A stretch of DNA of 64,000 nt, taken from the NCBI GenBank assembly GCA_020849855.1, contig JADZFO010000040.1, positions 142,705 through 206,704 on the forward strand. Direction: 5' to 3'. The position numbers and the translations under genes are program-made. Of the stretch, positions 6,764 to 15,094 are shown piece after piece. The notes beneath the pieces were generated by a model, which made no database searches, was not told the origin of the DNA, and saw only the letters and a program-made list of their open reading frames with translations. Origin of the DNA: a bacterium. GTDB taxonomy: Bacteria > 4484-113 > JAFGCY01. How positions within the stretch are numbered: the first letter of the stretch is position 1; every line of letters starts with the position of its first letter.

Positions 6764-8065
6764 CTAGTCCAGCGCGACCTGTACCAGGCCGTTGCGGATG
6801 TACTCCTCAAGCTGCTCGTCATAGACGGCGATCGCATAGCGCAGCTGGCTGGTGGAGACCGGCACGGGCACGATGATCTCGTACTCGCGCTTCTCATCGT
6901 CGAGGGCCACCATGATGTCGCTGGGATCGCGCAGGCTGTCAGCGCTCTTCTGGGACAGCAGCTTGCCGGACACAGCCGTCGCGCTGTCCGCCCCGGGGGC
7001 GGCGCTGCGGTCCATGTTGACCACCTCGCTGTAGCCCTTGCCGGAGCTCTCGCGGATGCTCACCTCATAGGGCTGGCGCGAGGAGCTACTGGTGCTGACC
7101 GCGATGTCGTAGAGCCAGTTGAAGCGGCTGGCCGGGTTTTCCTTTGTCGCCGCGCTGGCCGAGATGAATACCTGGTAGCGATAGATCGGGCGGCTGCCCT
7201 TGGGCATCGAGAAGCGGATCACCAGGTCGCGCAGATCGCCGCGGCCGGTGGAGGGCGACTCGCTGTAGAGGCGCTCGCTGGAGCGGATGCTCAGCGGGGC
7301 ATAGACCTCGGCCTCGAGCTGCGCGGCGGGCTGCAGGATCTTGCCGGCCCCGGCAGCCGCAGCGCCTGCGTTCTTGCCCGGGCTCTTGCCGCTTACCTTC
7401 TCGTCAGCCTTTGCGCCGGAGGTCTTGGCCCCCGCCTTGCCCTTGTCCTTGCCTTTGCTCTTCGACTTGGCCGGCGTCCTGCCCTTGGCGCTGTCGGCCT
7501 GCTTGCCGGACATGGAGATGAACTGCTTGACCGAGCCGGGGCTCAGGTCCCGGGCGGCGATGCGGCCCTGGGGATCAATCAGGAAAGTGGAGGGAATGAG
7601 CTGCACGCCCCAGGCTTTAGCGATGCCATCGTTGCCATCGTCCCCGTCATACAGGACCGGGTAAGCGATGCGGGCCTTGGAGACGGTCTTCTTCAGGTTG
7701 CCATAGGTCATCTCGTTGTCGAGCGACACCCCGATGACAGTGAAGTCCTCGCGCTCAGCCATGTCGCGGCTGATCTTGACCACGCCGGGAAGTTCCTTCA
7801 TGCAGGGGCCGCACCAGGTGGCCCAGAAGTCGACATAGACCCACTTGCCGCGCATGGCGTCAAGCGAGACCGGCGTGCCGCTGATGTCGAGGCCGTAAAG
7901 CTCGGGGGCCATGCTGCCCAGTTCCGAGCGCAGCTCAAGGGCGGCGCGGACCTCCGGGCTGAGTTCGCTGTCCTGTACGGAATCAAGTTGTGCAGACGCG
8001 CCAGAGACGTGCAGAATCAAGGCGACTGCAGCGGCGGCGCAGGCTGTAAAGCCCCGGCGTATCAT
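6764..8065 (-). CDS. Secreted TlpA-like thioredoxin with long C-terminal extension
   Basis: A 433-residue product starting at the ATG at 8065, with GGAG on the minus strand about 12 nt upstream. Residues 1-26 form a signal peptide ending SGASAQ. Residues ~50-190 are a TlpA/AhpC-type thioredoxin fold with the active site WATWCGPCMK (Cys85 and Cys88) and a cis-Pro loop VQLIPSTFLI. Residues ~200-260 are a Lys/Ala/Gly-rich linker. Residues ~270-433 form an unrecognised, probably beta-rich domain. It should reduce or isomerise disulfides, or handle thiol partners, outside the cytoplasm. It is the middle gene of heptosyltransferase, tlpA-like, thiE. The C-terminal domain is unusual and may bind the substrate. 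Confidence 0.8.
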   Translation of the reverse strand: MIRRGFTACAAAAVALILHVSGASAQLDSVQDSELSPEVRAALELRSELGSMAPELYGLDISGTPVSLDAMRGKWVYVDFWATWCGPCMKELPGVVKISRDMAEREDFTVIGVSLDNEMTYGNLKKTVSKARIAYPVLYDGDDGNDGIAKAWGVQLIPSTFLIDPQGRIAARDLSPGSVKQFISMSGKQADSAKGRTPAKSKSKGKDKGKAGAKTSGAKADEKVSGKSPGKNAGAAAAGAGKILQPAAQLEAEVYAPLSIRSSERLYSESPSTGRGDLRDLVIRFSMPKGSRPIYRYQVFISASAATKENPASRFNWLYDIAVSTSSSSRQPYEVSIRESSGKGYSEVVNMDRSAAPGADSATAVSGKLLSQKSADSLRDPSDIMVALDDEKREYEIIVPVPVSTSQLRYAIAVYDEQLEEYIRNGLVQVALD

Positions 8066-8189
8066 GAAAATCTCTGTCCCTCCGAGCCCACAGGGCGGCG
8101 ACGGACCCACCCCGTGCCCGCCGATTATAGCGGACGCAAACAGGCCGCCCGCTGTTTAGATTCGCCTGCGGCAGGGGCGCTGTTAAACC

Positions 8190-9239
8190 TCAGGGCCGCC
8201 AGCGCGGGCAGGTCGCCGCCAGCAGTCTGGCCGCGGCGTCATAGACCGTCTGCGCGCCGATGGTATGCAGGCAGGTGCGGTTGTGGAGCTGGCTGCCGAA
8301 GCGGGCGTCGCAGCGGCTGCAGATGCCCTCCGCGCGGACCGTGATGGAGTTGGCGTACTGGAAGGGACCGCAGCGCGCCGGGTCAGTGGGCCCGAAGAGC
8401 ACCACCACCGGGCGCTGGCGCCCGACGGCCAGATGCACCGGCCCGCTGTCGGGGCCGATGAAGAGGTCCGCCTTGTCCAGCACCCAGCTCAGCTCCTCGA
8501 TGGTGGTCTGGCCGACAAGGTCCACGACCGTGTTGTTGTAGCTGTAGACGCCCTCGAAGTGCACCCGCTCGGCCGGTGAGCCGAGGAAGACGAAGTCGAC
8601 AGAGTTCACAGGAAAGAGGTTAAGCAGCTTGTTGAAGCTCTCCAGCGGCCAGCGCTTGTGCTCCACGGTGGCGCCGACACTGAGAGCGACGATGGGCCTT
8701 GAGCGGCCGAAGTTAGGGCCCAGTTTGTCCTTCAGCCAGACCTTGGCCCGCTCCTCGTCGATGTAGACCTTCTCGCTGTAGTCGCGGACCTCCACACCGT
8801 AGCTCTGCAGCAGGAAGGCCTTCTCCTCGATGAGGTGCTCGCGCATGTCGGGCCGGCTGAAACTGCGCGTAAGCAGCAGGTCGCGCATCTCACTGCGGTA
8901 GCCGACCCGCTCCTTCACGCCGCCAAGCAGGGCCATCAGGGCGGAGCCGAAACTGTTGTGGAAGATGAAGGCCAGGTCGAAGGAGCCGGCCTTGAGCGCC
9001 TGGACAGCCGCGCCGAAGCTGGCCATGTTCCAGTCACCCTTCGAGCGATCGTAAGGAATAAGTTCATTGACAGCCGGATCGAAGCGGTAAGATGAAATGG
9101 AGGCCGGCTGGCCCAGTACAGCCAGATGTGCTTCCGGCCACGCGCTGCGGACAGCCCGCACGCAGGGGCTGAGCATTACCAGATCGCCAATCATGGACCA
9201 GTCCATAATGACGATGCGCCGGGGATCACGGCTAGCCAA
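8190..9239 (-). CDS. GT9-family heptosyltransferase (LPS core)
   Basis: A 349-residue glycosyltransferase family 9 protein (RfaC/RfaF-like), which transfers heptose from ADP-heptose to lipid A-core at the inner membrane. The N-terminal strand RRIVIMDWSMIGDLVML, the central VALSVGATVEHKRWPLESF and the donor-site motif FIGPDSGPVHLA followed by VVLFGPTDPARCGPF are all characteristic. The first beta strand requires a start upstream of IVIM, which leaves TTG at 9239. TATAAT lies 8 nt before it, implying a leaderless mRNA. ADP-heptose synthesis genes occur 20 kb away. The Cys-containing C-terminus (ICSRCDARFG) is found in some GT9 proteins. Confidence 0.88.
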   Translation of the reverse strand: MASRDPRRIVIMDWSMIGDLVMLSPCVRAVRSAWPEAHLAVLGQPASISSYRFDPAVNELIPYDRSKGDWNMASFGAAVQALKAGSFDLAFIFHNSFGSALMALLGGVKERVGYRSEMRDLLLTRSFSRPDMREHLIEEKAFLLQSYGVEVRDYSEKVYIDEERAKVWLKDKLGPNFGRSRPIVALSVGATVEHKRWPLESFNKLLNLFPVNSVDFVFLGSPAERVHFEGVYSYNNTVVDLVGQTTIEELSWVLDKADLFIGPDSGPVHLAVGRQRPVVVLFGPTDPARCGPFQYANSITVRAEGICSRCDARFGSQLHNRTCLHTIGAQTVYDAAARLLAATCPRWRP

Positions 9240-9247
9240 GGCGAGCC

Positions 9248-9253
9248 ATTATA
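9248..9253 (-). promoter_or_regulatory. -10 TATAAT of heptosyltransferase operon
   Basis: A perfect TATAAT on the minus strand ends 8 nt before the TTG start at 9239, with no Shine-Dalgarno sequence between. No good -35 is seen. Confidence 0.6.
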
Positions 9254-9407
9254 GTGATATCGCCGTGCTCCCCCCACTGGCAATGTTCAGCCCCCGCCTG
9301 CAGGCTAAGGCTGCGAATCTCCAGGCCACTGCGTCCAGTGCCAGCCTCTTTTGGCTTTCAGGCTTTTTGCTTGACGATGTCCTCTTACTTCCCCTCTACC
9401 CTCTTAG

Positions 9408-10391
9408 CTACTTCGCCAGAGACCACAGCGAGCCCCGCCAGCCGGCGGCCGAGATTGCTGCAAAGGTCCGTTCACAGGTCTGAATGAAGTTGACGCCGTA
9501 TCCCATGGCGCTGGCCACCTCAATGCGCCGGCGGTTCAGGGCCTCCAGCCGGGCCTGGCTGGGCTGCGACTGGCAGGCCAGCTTGGCTATCTCCCATTCC
9601 AGCCACCAGATAAGCTCATGGCCGGCGAGGTCCGGCTCCAGCCGTTCTTCCTTTGGACGCGGGTCCAGGCTCAAGCCATGACCCGCCCTGAACTCGTCCA
9701 GCACGTCTGCCCAGTGCTCGGACGGCAGATAGCGCAGGGCCACCTTGAGGATCGCCAGGCTGTTCCAGCCATGGTCTTGGAGTACCTCAGGCAGCTCGTC
9801 CTTCGGGAATTCAAAACTGGCCAGGTAGCCCGGCACGTAAGCCGCAACCCGGCGGTACTCGTTAACGATCTGCCGCGGGGTCAGCACCCTGTCGCGGGCC
9901 GCGACGTTGTCTAGCCACTTGGCTTCAGCCAGCAGCGAAAGGCAGCGCAGCTGCATTTCGCTGTCCAGGCCAACGGCCAGTCCATGCCTGGCCCGGCGCA
10001 GCTGGCCCTCGGCGAGCAGGCTGCGCACCAGCTCAACCTGTTCATAAACCTCCTCGTGCTGGAGGCGCGAAAGTGCGCCATAGGCTGTAAGCAGGGCAAA
10101 GGTGCACAGCGCGCGGTCATAGGCGCTGGCCAGCGGTTCATGCTGGCAGTACTTCTCTGTCCACTCCAGCAGGCCCTGGAGCTCAGCTACCTGGTCAAAG
10201 CGGTCGCGGTTACAGGCCCCGACTGCTTCCCTGGTAAGTGCTCCAGCCAGCTGGCTGAAGGCAGCGGCTTCCATGAGCGGCTCGGGACGCTGGATGTCCT
10301 CGGCGCCATAGAGTGTCTGGCGGGTCCACCAGAGCTGGGGCTTGCCCAGGAACTCCAGCGGGCTGGGCACGGAGACGGCAATGGCGCTCAT
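9408..10391 (-). CDS. Unknown 327-aa partner of XRE-like regulator
   Basis: A cytoplasmic, largely alpha-helical 327-residue protein with no signal peptide or membrane segment. Its ATG overlaps the stop of the upstream XRE-like gene by 4 nt (10388-10391), so the two are translationally coupled. Recognisable traits are many Leu/Ala helices and Trp-rich patches (PQLWWTRQTLYG, HELIWWLEWEIAKLA). The tandem of a helix-turn-helix gene and an unknown helical gene resembles two-component regulatory or toxin-antitoxin modules, but no catalytic motif is visible. Function unknown. Confidence 0.65.
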   Translation of the reverse strand: MSAIAVSVPSPLEFLGKPQLWWTRQTLYGAEDIQRPEPLMEAAAFSQLAGALTREAVGACNRDRFDQVAELQGLLEWTEKYCQHEPLASAYDRALCTFALLTAYGALSRLQHEEVYEQVELVRSLLAEGQLRRARHGLAVGLDSEMQLRCLSLLAEAKWLDNVAARDRVLTPRQIVNEYRRVAAYVPGYLASFEFPKDELPEVLQDHGWNSLAILKVALRYLPSEHWADVLDEFRAGHGLSLDPRPKEERLEPDLAGHELIWWLEWEIAKLACQSQPSQARLEALNRRRIEVASAMGYGVNFIQTCERTFAAISAAGWRGSLWSLAK

Positions 10392-10993
10392 CGGCGCCCG
10401 CCTTCACCGGCACTGGGACGCGGCTCGGATTCAGCGCTGGAGCCAGAGCTCTCCTCAACCGAAGCCCCGGCCATCTGGTCCAGGATCTCCCGGGAGCGCT
10501 GCTTAAGTTTCTGCCGCGCCTCGCTGACAACGTAGCTGTGTTCGTCTGAGGCCGTTAGTGTTGAGAGCGGTCTTCCACCAGCCAGGGTTTCTGAGTCTGC
10601 AGCAGCACTGGTCCCAATCCGGCCTGAGGCGGCAGTCTCGTGAGCTGTAGAAATCTCTCCGGCCAGCATACGGCGCATTACCCGCAGGCCGGCGCTGTAC
10701 AGGGCATCCTCCAGCTGATCGGGAGAGATTGCCGCGTTTCCGGGGCCTGCCGTGCTTGAACTGATGATGCCCAGCTGCTCATCAACACTCTGACCCAGCC
10801 TGGCCATGGCCCAGAGCACCAGGTCCGCCGGCGGAGCGCTCTTGCCCTCCAAAACCCGGTAGACGGTGGCCCGGCTCAGCTCGAAGCCGTCCCGCTGCAA
10901 GGCCTGATGCAGCGCCGGAACGCGCCACTGACGCTGTTCCATCAACTTTTGGATGCTAAGCGTCGCAATTGTGAGACACTGTTCTTGTTTCAC
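10388..10993 (-). CDS. XRE-like helix-turn-helix regulator
   Basis: A 201-residue protein with an N-terminal helix-turn-helix (residues ~12-65). LMEQRQWRVPALHQALQRDG and LSRATVYRVLEGKSAPP fit the Cro/C1 (XRE) pattern in which the recognition helix is followed by a G-K-x-x-P turn. The remaining ~130 residues are polar and low in complexity, ending in a Ser/Glu/Gly-rich tail. The GTG start at 10993 has no Shine-Dalgarno sequence; GATAAC lies 8 nt upstream. It overlaps the downstream unknown gene and is divergent from ahcY, whose promoter it could affect. Confidence 0.75.
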   Translation of the reverse strand: MKQEQCLTIATLSIQKLMEQRQWRVPALHQALQRDGFELSRATVYRVLEGKSAPPADLVLWAMARLGQSVDEQLGIISSSTAGPGNAAISPDQLEDALYSAGLRVMRRMLAGEISTAHETAASGRIGTSAAADSETLAGGRPLSTLTASDEHSYVVSEARQKLKQRSREILDQMAGASVEESSGSSAESEPRPSAGEGGRR

Positions 10994-11001
10994 TTGCTGA
11001 A

Positions 11002-11028
11002 GTTATCACATAAACCGCAGTAGTGCAA
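11002..11028 (-). promoter_or_regulatory. Possible promoter of XRE-like operon
   Basis: On the minus strand TTGCAC (11028-11023), a 15-nt spacer and GATAAC (11007-11002) precede the GTG at 10993 by 8 nt. The spacer is short for sigma-70, so this is tentative. Confidence 0.4.
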
Positions 11029-11205
11029 GTACTTCTGCCGGAATAGATACAGATTCGCGATGACTGGTGCGTGTGCATGTCATAGTTGAAAGGAACTTGA
11101 GGTCAAGGCTTCGATTTCGAGACATCTTTAAGACTCAGCAATCGGAGAGTAAGATACGCGCGCCGATAAACATCCTGCCGGGGCTGCCGGCGCAGAGAGG
11201 CTTCA

Positions 11206-12483
11206 ATGAGCGCGAAACGTTTGTCCATCCCTCTGGACATTGCCGACATAAACCTGGCCAACGAGGGCAAGCGCCGCACTGAATGGGCGGCGAGCGAGAT
11301 GCCCGTGCTTGCCAGGCTGACTGATGAGTTCAAGCAGAGCAAGCCTCTCAAGGGACAGCGCATCGCAGCCTGTCTGCATGTCACGACTGAGACCGCCAAC
11401 CTGATGCTGGTGCTGAAGGCCGGCGGTGCAGAAGTTCGTCTCTGCGGCAGCAACCCGCTCAGCACCCAGGATGACGTGGCGGCGCATCTGGTCCGCGACC
11501 ACGGCATATCGACATTTGCCACCTATGGCGCCGACCGCAAGAAGTACTACGAGCAGATCAATGCCGTCCTCGACTTCAAGCCCACCATCACCATGGACGA
11601 CGGCTGCGACCTGGTGCACACTCTGCATTGCGAGCGCCGTGACCTGCTGCCGGGAATCATCGGCGGCACGGAGGAGACGACCACCGGTGTGATCCGGCTG
11701 CGCGCCATGGCGGCAGACGGTGCCCTCGCCTACCCCATCGTGGCGGTAAATGACGCTGACACCAAGCACCTCTTCGATAACCGCTACGGAACCGGGCAGA
11801 GCACCATTGACGGCATCCTGCGCGCCACCAACCTGCTGCTGGCGGGCCGCACAGTCGTTGTCGCCGGCTATGGCTGGTGCGGCCGCGGCGTGGCCATGCG
11901 GGCGCGCGGCATGGGCGCAATCGTCGTGGTGACCGAGATTGATCCAATCAAGGCGCTCGAAGCGGCCCTGGACGGCTTCCAGGTGATGCCGATGTCCAAG
12001 GCGGCGCCGCTTGGGGACCTGTTCATCACTCTGACAGGCAACATCAACGTCATCGATGTGGCCCACATGCTCAAGATGAAGGACGGCGCCATCGTCTGCA
12101 ACAGCGGGCACTTTGACGTCGAGATCAACGTTGGCGGCCTGGGCGCTGCCGCGAAGAAGGCCAATGCCTCCCGCGACAATGTGGTGGAGTACATAATGCC
12201 CAGCGGCCGGAAAGTCCGTCTGCTGGCGGAAGGCCGCCTCGTCAACCTGGCTGCGGCTGAGGGGCATCCGGCGGCGGTTATGGATATGAGCTTCGCGAAT
12301 CAGGCACTTTCCGCACAATATCTGGTCAAGCAGCATCATAAACTCAGTAAGGGTGTTTACAGCGTGCCGCGGGAACTGGACGAAAGGGTTGCCCGTCTCA
12401 AGCTGGGGACGCTCGGACTGAGCATTGACAAGCTCAGCGCTGAACAGAAGAAGTACCTGGCGAGCTACTCGCACGGCACTTAA
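11206..12483 (+). CDS. ahcY: S-adenosylhomocysteine hydrolase (adenosylhomocysteinase)
   Basis: A 425-residue enzyme that splits S-adenosylhomocysteine into adenosine and homocysteine, recycling the methyl cycle. Family signatures include [62 protein letters not shown], the NAD-binding [40 protein letters not shown] and the C-terminal [10 protein letters not shown]. At ~425 residues it lacks the ~40-residue insertion of most proteobacterial and eukaryotic enzymes and so belongs to the short type seen in archaea and Thermotoga. ATG follows AGAGAGG closely. It stands alone, divergent from the XRE-like pair. Confidence 0.95.
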   Translation: MSAKRLSIPLDIADINLANEGKRRTEWAASEMPVLARLTDEFKQSKPLKGQRIAACLHVTTETANLMLVLKAGGAEVRLCGSNPLSTQDDVAAHLVRDHGISTFATYGADRKKYYEQINAVLDFKPTITMDDGCDLVHTLHCERRDLLPGIIGGTEETTTGVIRLRAMAADGALAYPIVAVNDADTKHLFDNRYGTGQSTIDGILRATNLLLAGRTVVVAGYGWCGRGVAMRARGMGAIVVVTEIDPIKALEAALDGFQVMPMSKAAPLGDLFITLTGNINVIDVAHMLKMKDGAIVCNSGHFDVEINVGGLGAAAKKANASRDNVVEYIMPSGRKVRLLAEGRLVNLAAAEGHPAAVMDMSFANQALSAQYLVKQHHKLSKGVYSVPRELDERVARLKLGTLGLSIDKLSAEQKKYLASYSHGT

Positions 12484-12612
12484 GCCTGACCAGCGCGGGT
12501 ATTGTTTAGCTGCAGGCAGTCTGCTGACGATGAGTTATCAGCATTCATGCGGTTTTGAATGTATGATTGCAGCTGTACGCGACCTTAAGTATGGCTTGAA
12601 GCGAGGCGAAGA

Positions 12613-15051
12613 GTGAAATACATCGCGCTGGTGCTGGCCTTGTGGCTGGCTCTGAGTGTATGCAGCCTGGCGGCTGAGCTCAAGGGGGTTGAAGCTTTTC
12701 CCCTCGACCAGCTCAAGCCGGGCCAGAAGGCCGTGGGCCACACTGTCATCCGTGGCATCAAGGTCGAGACCTTTGACGTTGAGATCCTCGAGCTTGTGCC
12801 GGACGGCGGCTTTGATGGCGGCCCGATGGTACTGGCCAGATTCAGCGGCCCCGTGGTTGAGCACTCCAAGGGTATCGCGGCTGGATACTCCGGCAGCCCG
12901 GTCTATATTGGCAGCAAGCTGCTGGGCGCCGTAAGCATGGCGATTCCATATACCGATACGCATATTGGCGGTATTACCCCGATCGGCCAGATGCTGGCTG
13001 CAATGCCCACTGGCGCCGAACCGGACTATACCAACAACACTGTCCTGCCAAAGACTGAGCACAGCGGCACGCCCATCGATGAAGAGGGCAACCCGATTGA
13101 TGAGCGTGGCGAGAAGATCGCTTATACCTCTGATGCTGCTGCCGCTCTGCGCTTTAACGAGAGCATGCGTGCTGAAGGCATCAAGCGCTACGCCGCCGTG
13201 CCCTGCACCACCCCGATCCTCTACAGCGGCATCAGCCCGCAGATTATGGCGCGCTACCAGCCCCAGCTTCAGAAGCTGCTGGGCCCGAACTTCAGCTTTG
13301 CCCCCGCCCCGGCCGGAGCCGGCGGCGATACGGGCCTGCTCCAGCTGCAGCAGGAAATGCAGGCGGCGGGCGGCGGCGCGGCCCCGGGCCTGCTTTTCGC
13401 GCCCAAGACGCCCGGCCCGGCGCTGAAGGGCGGAGATGCCGTGGCTGTCTCCCTGATGCAGGGTGATATTGAACTGAACGCTATCGGCACCGTGACCTAC
13501 AGCGACGCCGATGGCCGCGTGCTGATCTTCGGCCATCCCATGCTGGGCAGCGGCAGCACCAACCTGCCCATGGGCAAGGGCTATGTGGTCTGGACCTTCA
13601 CCAGCATTGAGCGCGCTTTCAAGCAGGGCGTGCGCCTTGACACCCTCGGCACACTGACCCAGGACCGGCTGGCCGCCTGCGGCGGAAAGCTAAACACCCA
13701 GCCGGACCTGATTCCCTTCAAGATCAAGATCAAGGACATCGATAACGGCAGCGAGCGCGTGATGAACGTCTCGGTCATCCGGCACCCCGACTACACGCCC
13801 ATGCTGATGGCGATGGCGCTGAGCCAGGCCGCCGGCAAGGTCCTGGACCGCCAGAGCGGCGGCACCATGAAGATGAGCTACCACATTGAGGGTATCGGCC
13901 TCAAGGAGCCGCTGCGCCGCGTCAATTACTACAGCGACGACATGGATGTGATCAGCCAGGGCGCCTACGAACTGGCCCCGATTGCCAACCTGCTGACCAC
14001 CAACATCTACCGCGATGTGAAGCTCAGCAAGGTTGAGGTGCTGCTTGAGATCACCCGCAACCGCGTCAACGCCTCGATTGACGACGCGGAGCTGGTGATT
14101 GACAAGGCCACGCCCGCCCCGGGTATGCCGCAGACTCCTGATATGCACCAGGTCCTGCCGGAGCAGACCCCGCCCAGCCAGCCGGCACAGCCTGCGCAGC
14201 CAGGTTCAGGCATGGTGCTGCCGGGCGGCAAGCTGCCGCTGAATCAGATCAGCTCGCAGCTGCCAGCCATTTATGGCGGTGTCCCGCTGCAGCAGCAGGA
14301 TCCTGATCAGCCGAACCCCAATCCTAATCCGAACCCGAACCAGCAGCAAAGCACTACCCCGCCGCCGATCATGGGCCCGGGCGGGATGATGCCGGGCGGC
14401 AATATCCCCACCTTCGCCCCTGGGGAGACGATCAAGGTCCGCGTGCGCCTGCAGCCTTTCCGCACTGACGCGATCTTCCGCGAGTTCAGCATCAAGGTTC
14501 CCGATGACTTCCCCAGCGGTTCGACCATGATCCTGGTGCATGGCGGCGGCGACCTGATCTCCATGTCTGACATCAACGGCAAGGGCCGCAACCTCTTTGG
14601 CATGGGGCCGATCATTGAAGTGAAGGACCACGACCTGGATTCCATTCTGGATCAGATCATCGAGTGGCCGCTGAACAATGAGCTGCTTGTCACTCTGGCG
14701 CGGCCCTTCGACCCGGCTGCCCCGCAGGAGCTGGGCGCCCAGGATGACAACAAGGAAAAGCCGGACGACAAGATCGACGCCAAGTACCAGATGGAGTACG
14801 TAATCTACAACGGCTTCATGCTGCCGGTGAACATCCAGACCAAGGAAGACCAGGCCCTGGCGGCGCAGATGACCGGCACCATTCCGGCCGATACCGGAGC
14901 CCCGACCACTCCGGCCGGTGACAGCGCCCCGCAGAGCGGCCAGCCTGATGCCACGGGCGAAGGCGACTACATCCGCACCAGCGCCAGCCTGCACGACGGA
15001 CTGCGCCAGCCACTGGAGCGGCTGCGCGCAGGCAAGGGCAGGCAGTTCTAA
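12613..15051 (+). CDS. Secreted SpoIVB-type S55 peptidase-domain protein
   Basis: An 812-residue exported protein starting at GTG with GAGGCG upstream. A signal peptide (residues 1-20) precedes an S55-type domain. Residues 33-100 contain LKPGQKAVGHTVIRGIKVE and the serine motif GYSGSPVYIG (Ser93), followed by GGITPIGQML. The other conserved segment, RVLIFGHPMLGSGSTNLPMG with His308, lies some 210 residues later. Past about residue 500 comes a Pro/Gln/Asn-rich linker (including an NPNPNPNPN run) and then a beta-rich C-terminal domain. SpoIVB peptidases process signalling proteins during sporulation, but relatives outside Firmicutes have unknown targets. The Ser-before-His order is reversed compared with SpoIVB. 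Confidence 0.8.
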   Translation: MKYIALVLALWLALSVCSLAAELKGVEAFPLDQLKPGQKAVGHTVIRGIKVETFDVEILELVPDGGFDGGPMVLARFSGPVVEHSKGIAAGYSGSPVYIGSKLLGAVSMAIPYTDTHIGGITPIGQMLAAMPTGAEPDYTNNTVLPKTEHSGTPIDEEGNPIDERGEKIAYTSDAAAALRFNESMRAEGIKRYAAVPCTTPILYSGISPQIMARYQPQLQKLLGPNFSFAPAPAGAGGDTGLLQLQQEMQAAGGGAAPGLLFAPKTPGPALKGGDAVAVSLMQGDIELNAIGTVTYSDADGRVLIFGHPMLGSGSTNLPMGKGYVVWTFTSIERAFKQGVRLDTLGTLTQDRLAACGGKLNTQPDLIPFKIKIKDIDNGSERVMNVSVIRHPDYTPMLMAMALSQAAGKVLDRQSGGTMKMSYHIEGIGLKEPLRRVNYYSDDMDVISQGAYELAPIANLLTTNIYRDVKLSKVEVLLEITRNRVNASIDDAELVIDKATPAPGMPQTPDMHQVLPEQTPPSQPAQPAQPGSGMVLPGGKLPLNQISSQLPAIYGGVPLQQQDPDQPNPNPNPNPNQQQSTTPPPIMGPGGMMPGGNIPTFAPGETIKVRVRLQPFRTDAIFREFSIKVPDDFPSGSTMILVHGGGDLISMSDINGKGRNLFGMGPIIEVKDHDLDSILDQIIEWPLNNELLVTLARPFDPAAPQELGAQDDNKEKPDDKIDAKYQMEYVIYNGFMLPVNIQTKEDQALAAQMTGTIPADTGAPTTPAGDSAPQSGQPDATGEGDYIRTSASLHDGLRQPLERLRAGKGRQF

Positions 15052-15094
15052 GCCGCGCCGAACCTATACAGTGAACTGAAATGAGCCAGGCGTC

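Noticed and set aside
6032..8344. 770-codon plus-strand frame
   Set aside because: Antisense to thiE and the TlpA-like gene, which have clear family signatures; the frame is a shadow of G+C-rich third positions and starts inside a terminator.
9239..9249. ATG at 9247-9249 as heptosyltransferase start
   Set aside because: It is out of frame and hits a stop after five codons; TTG at 9239 is the only start that preserves the first beta strand.
11100..11205. SAH riboswitch before ahcY
   Set aside because: I looked for a conserved SAH-riboswitch core and pseudoknot in the leader and could not find one; only a small CCGG hairpin near the ribosome binding site is visible.
11203..12474. 423-codon minus-strand frame
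   Set aside because: Complement of ahcY; composition is His/Gln/Gly-rich shadow with no recognisable motif.
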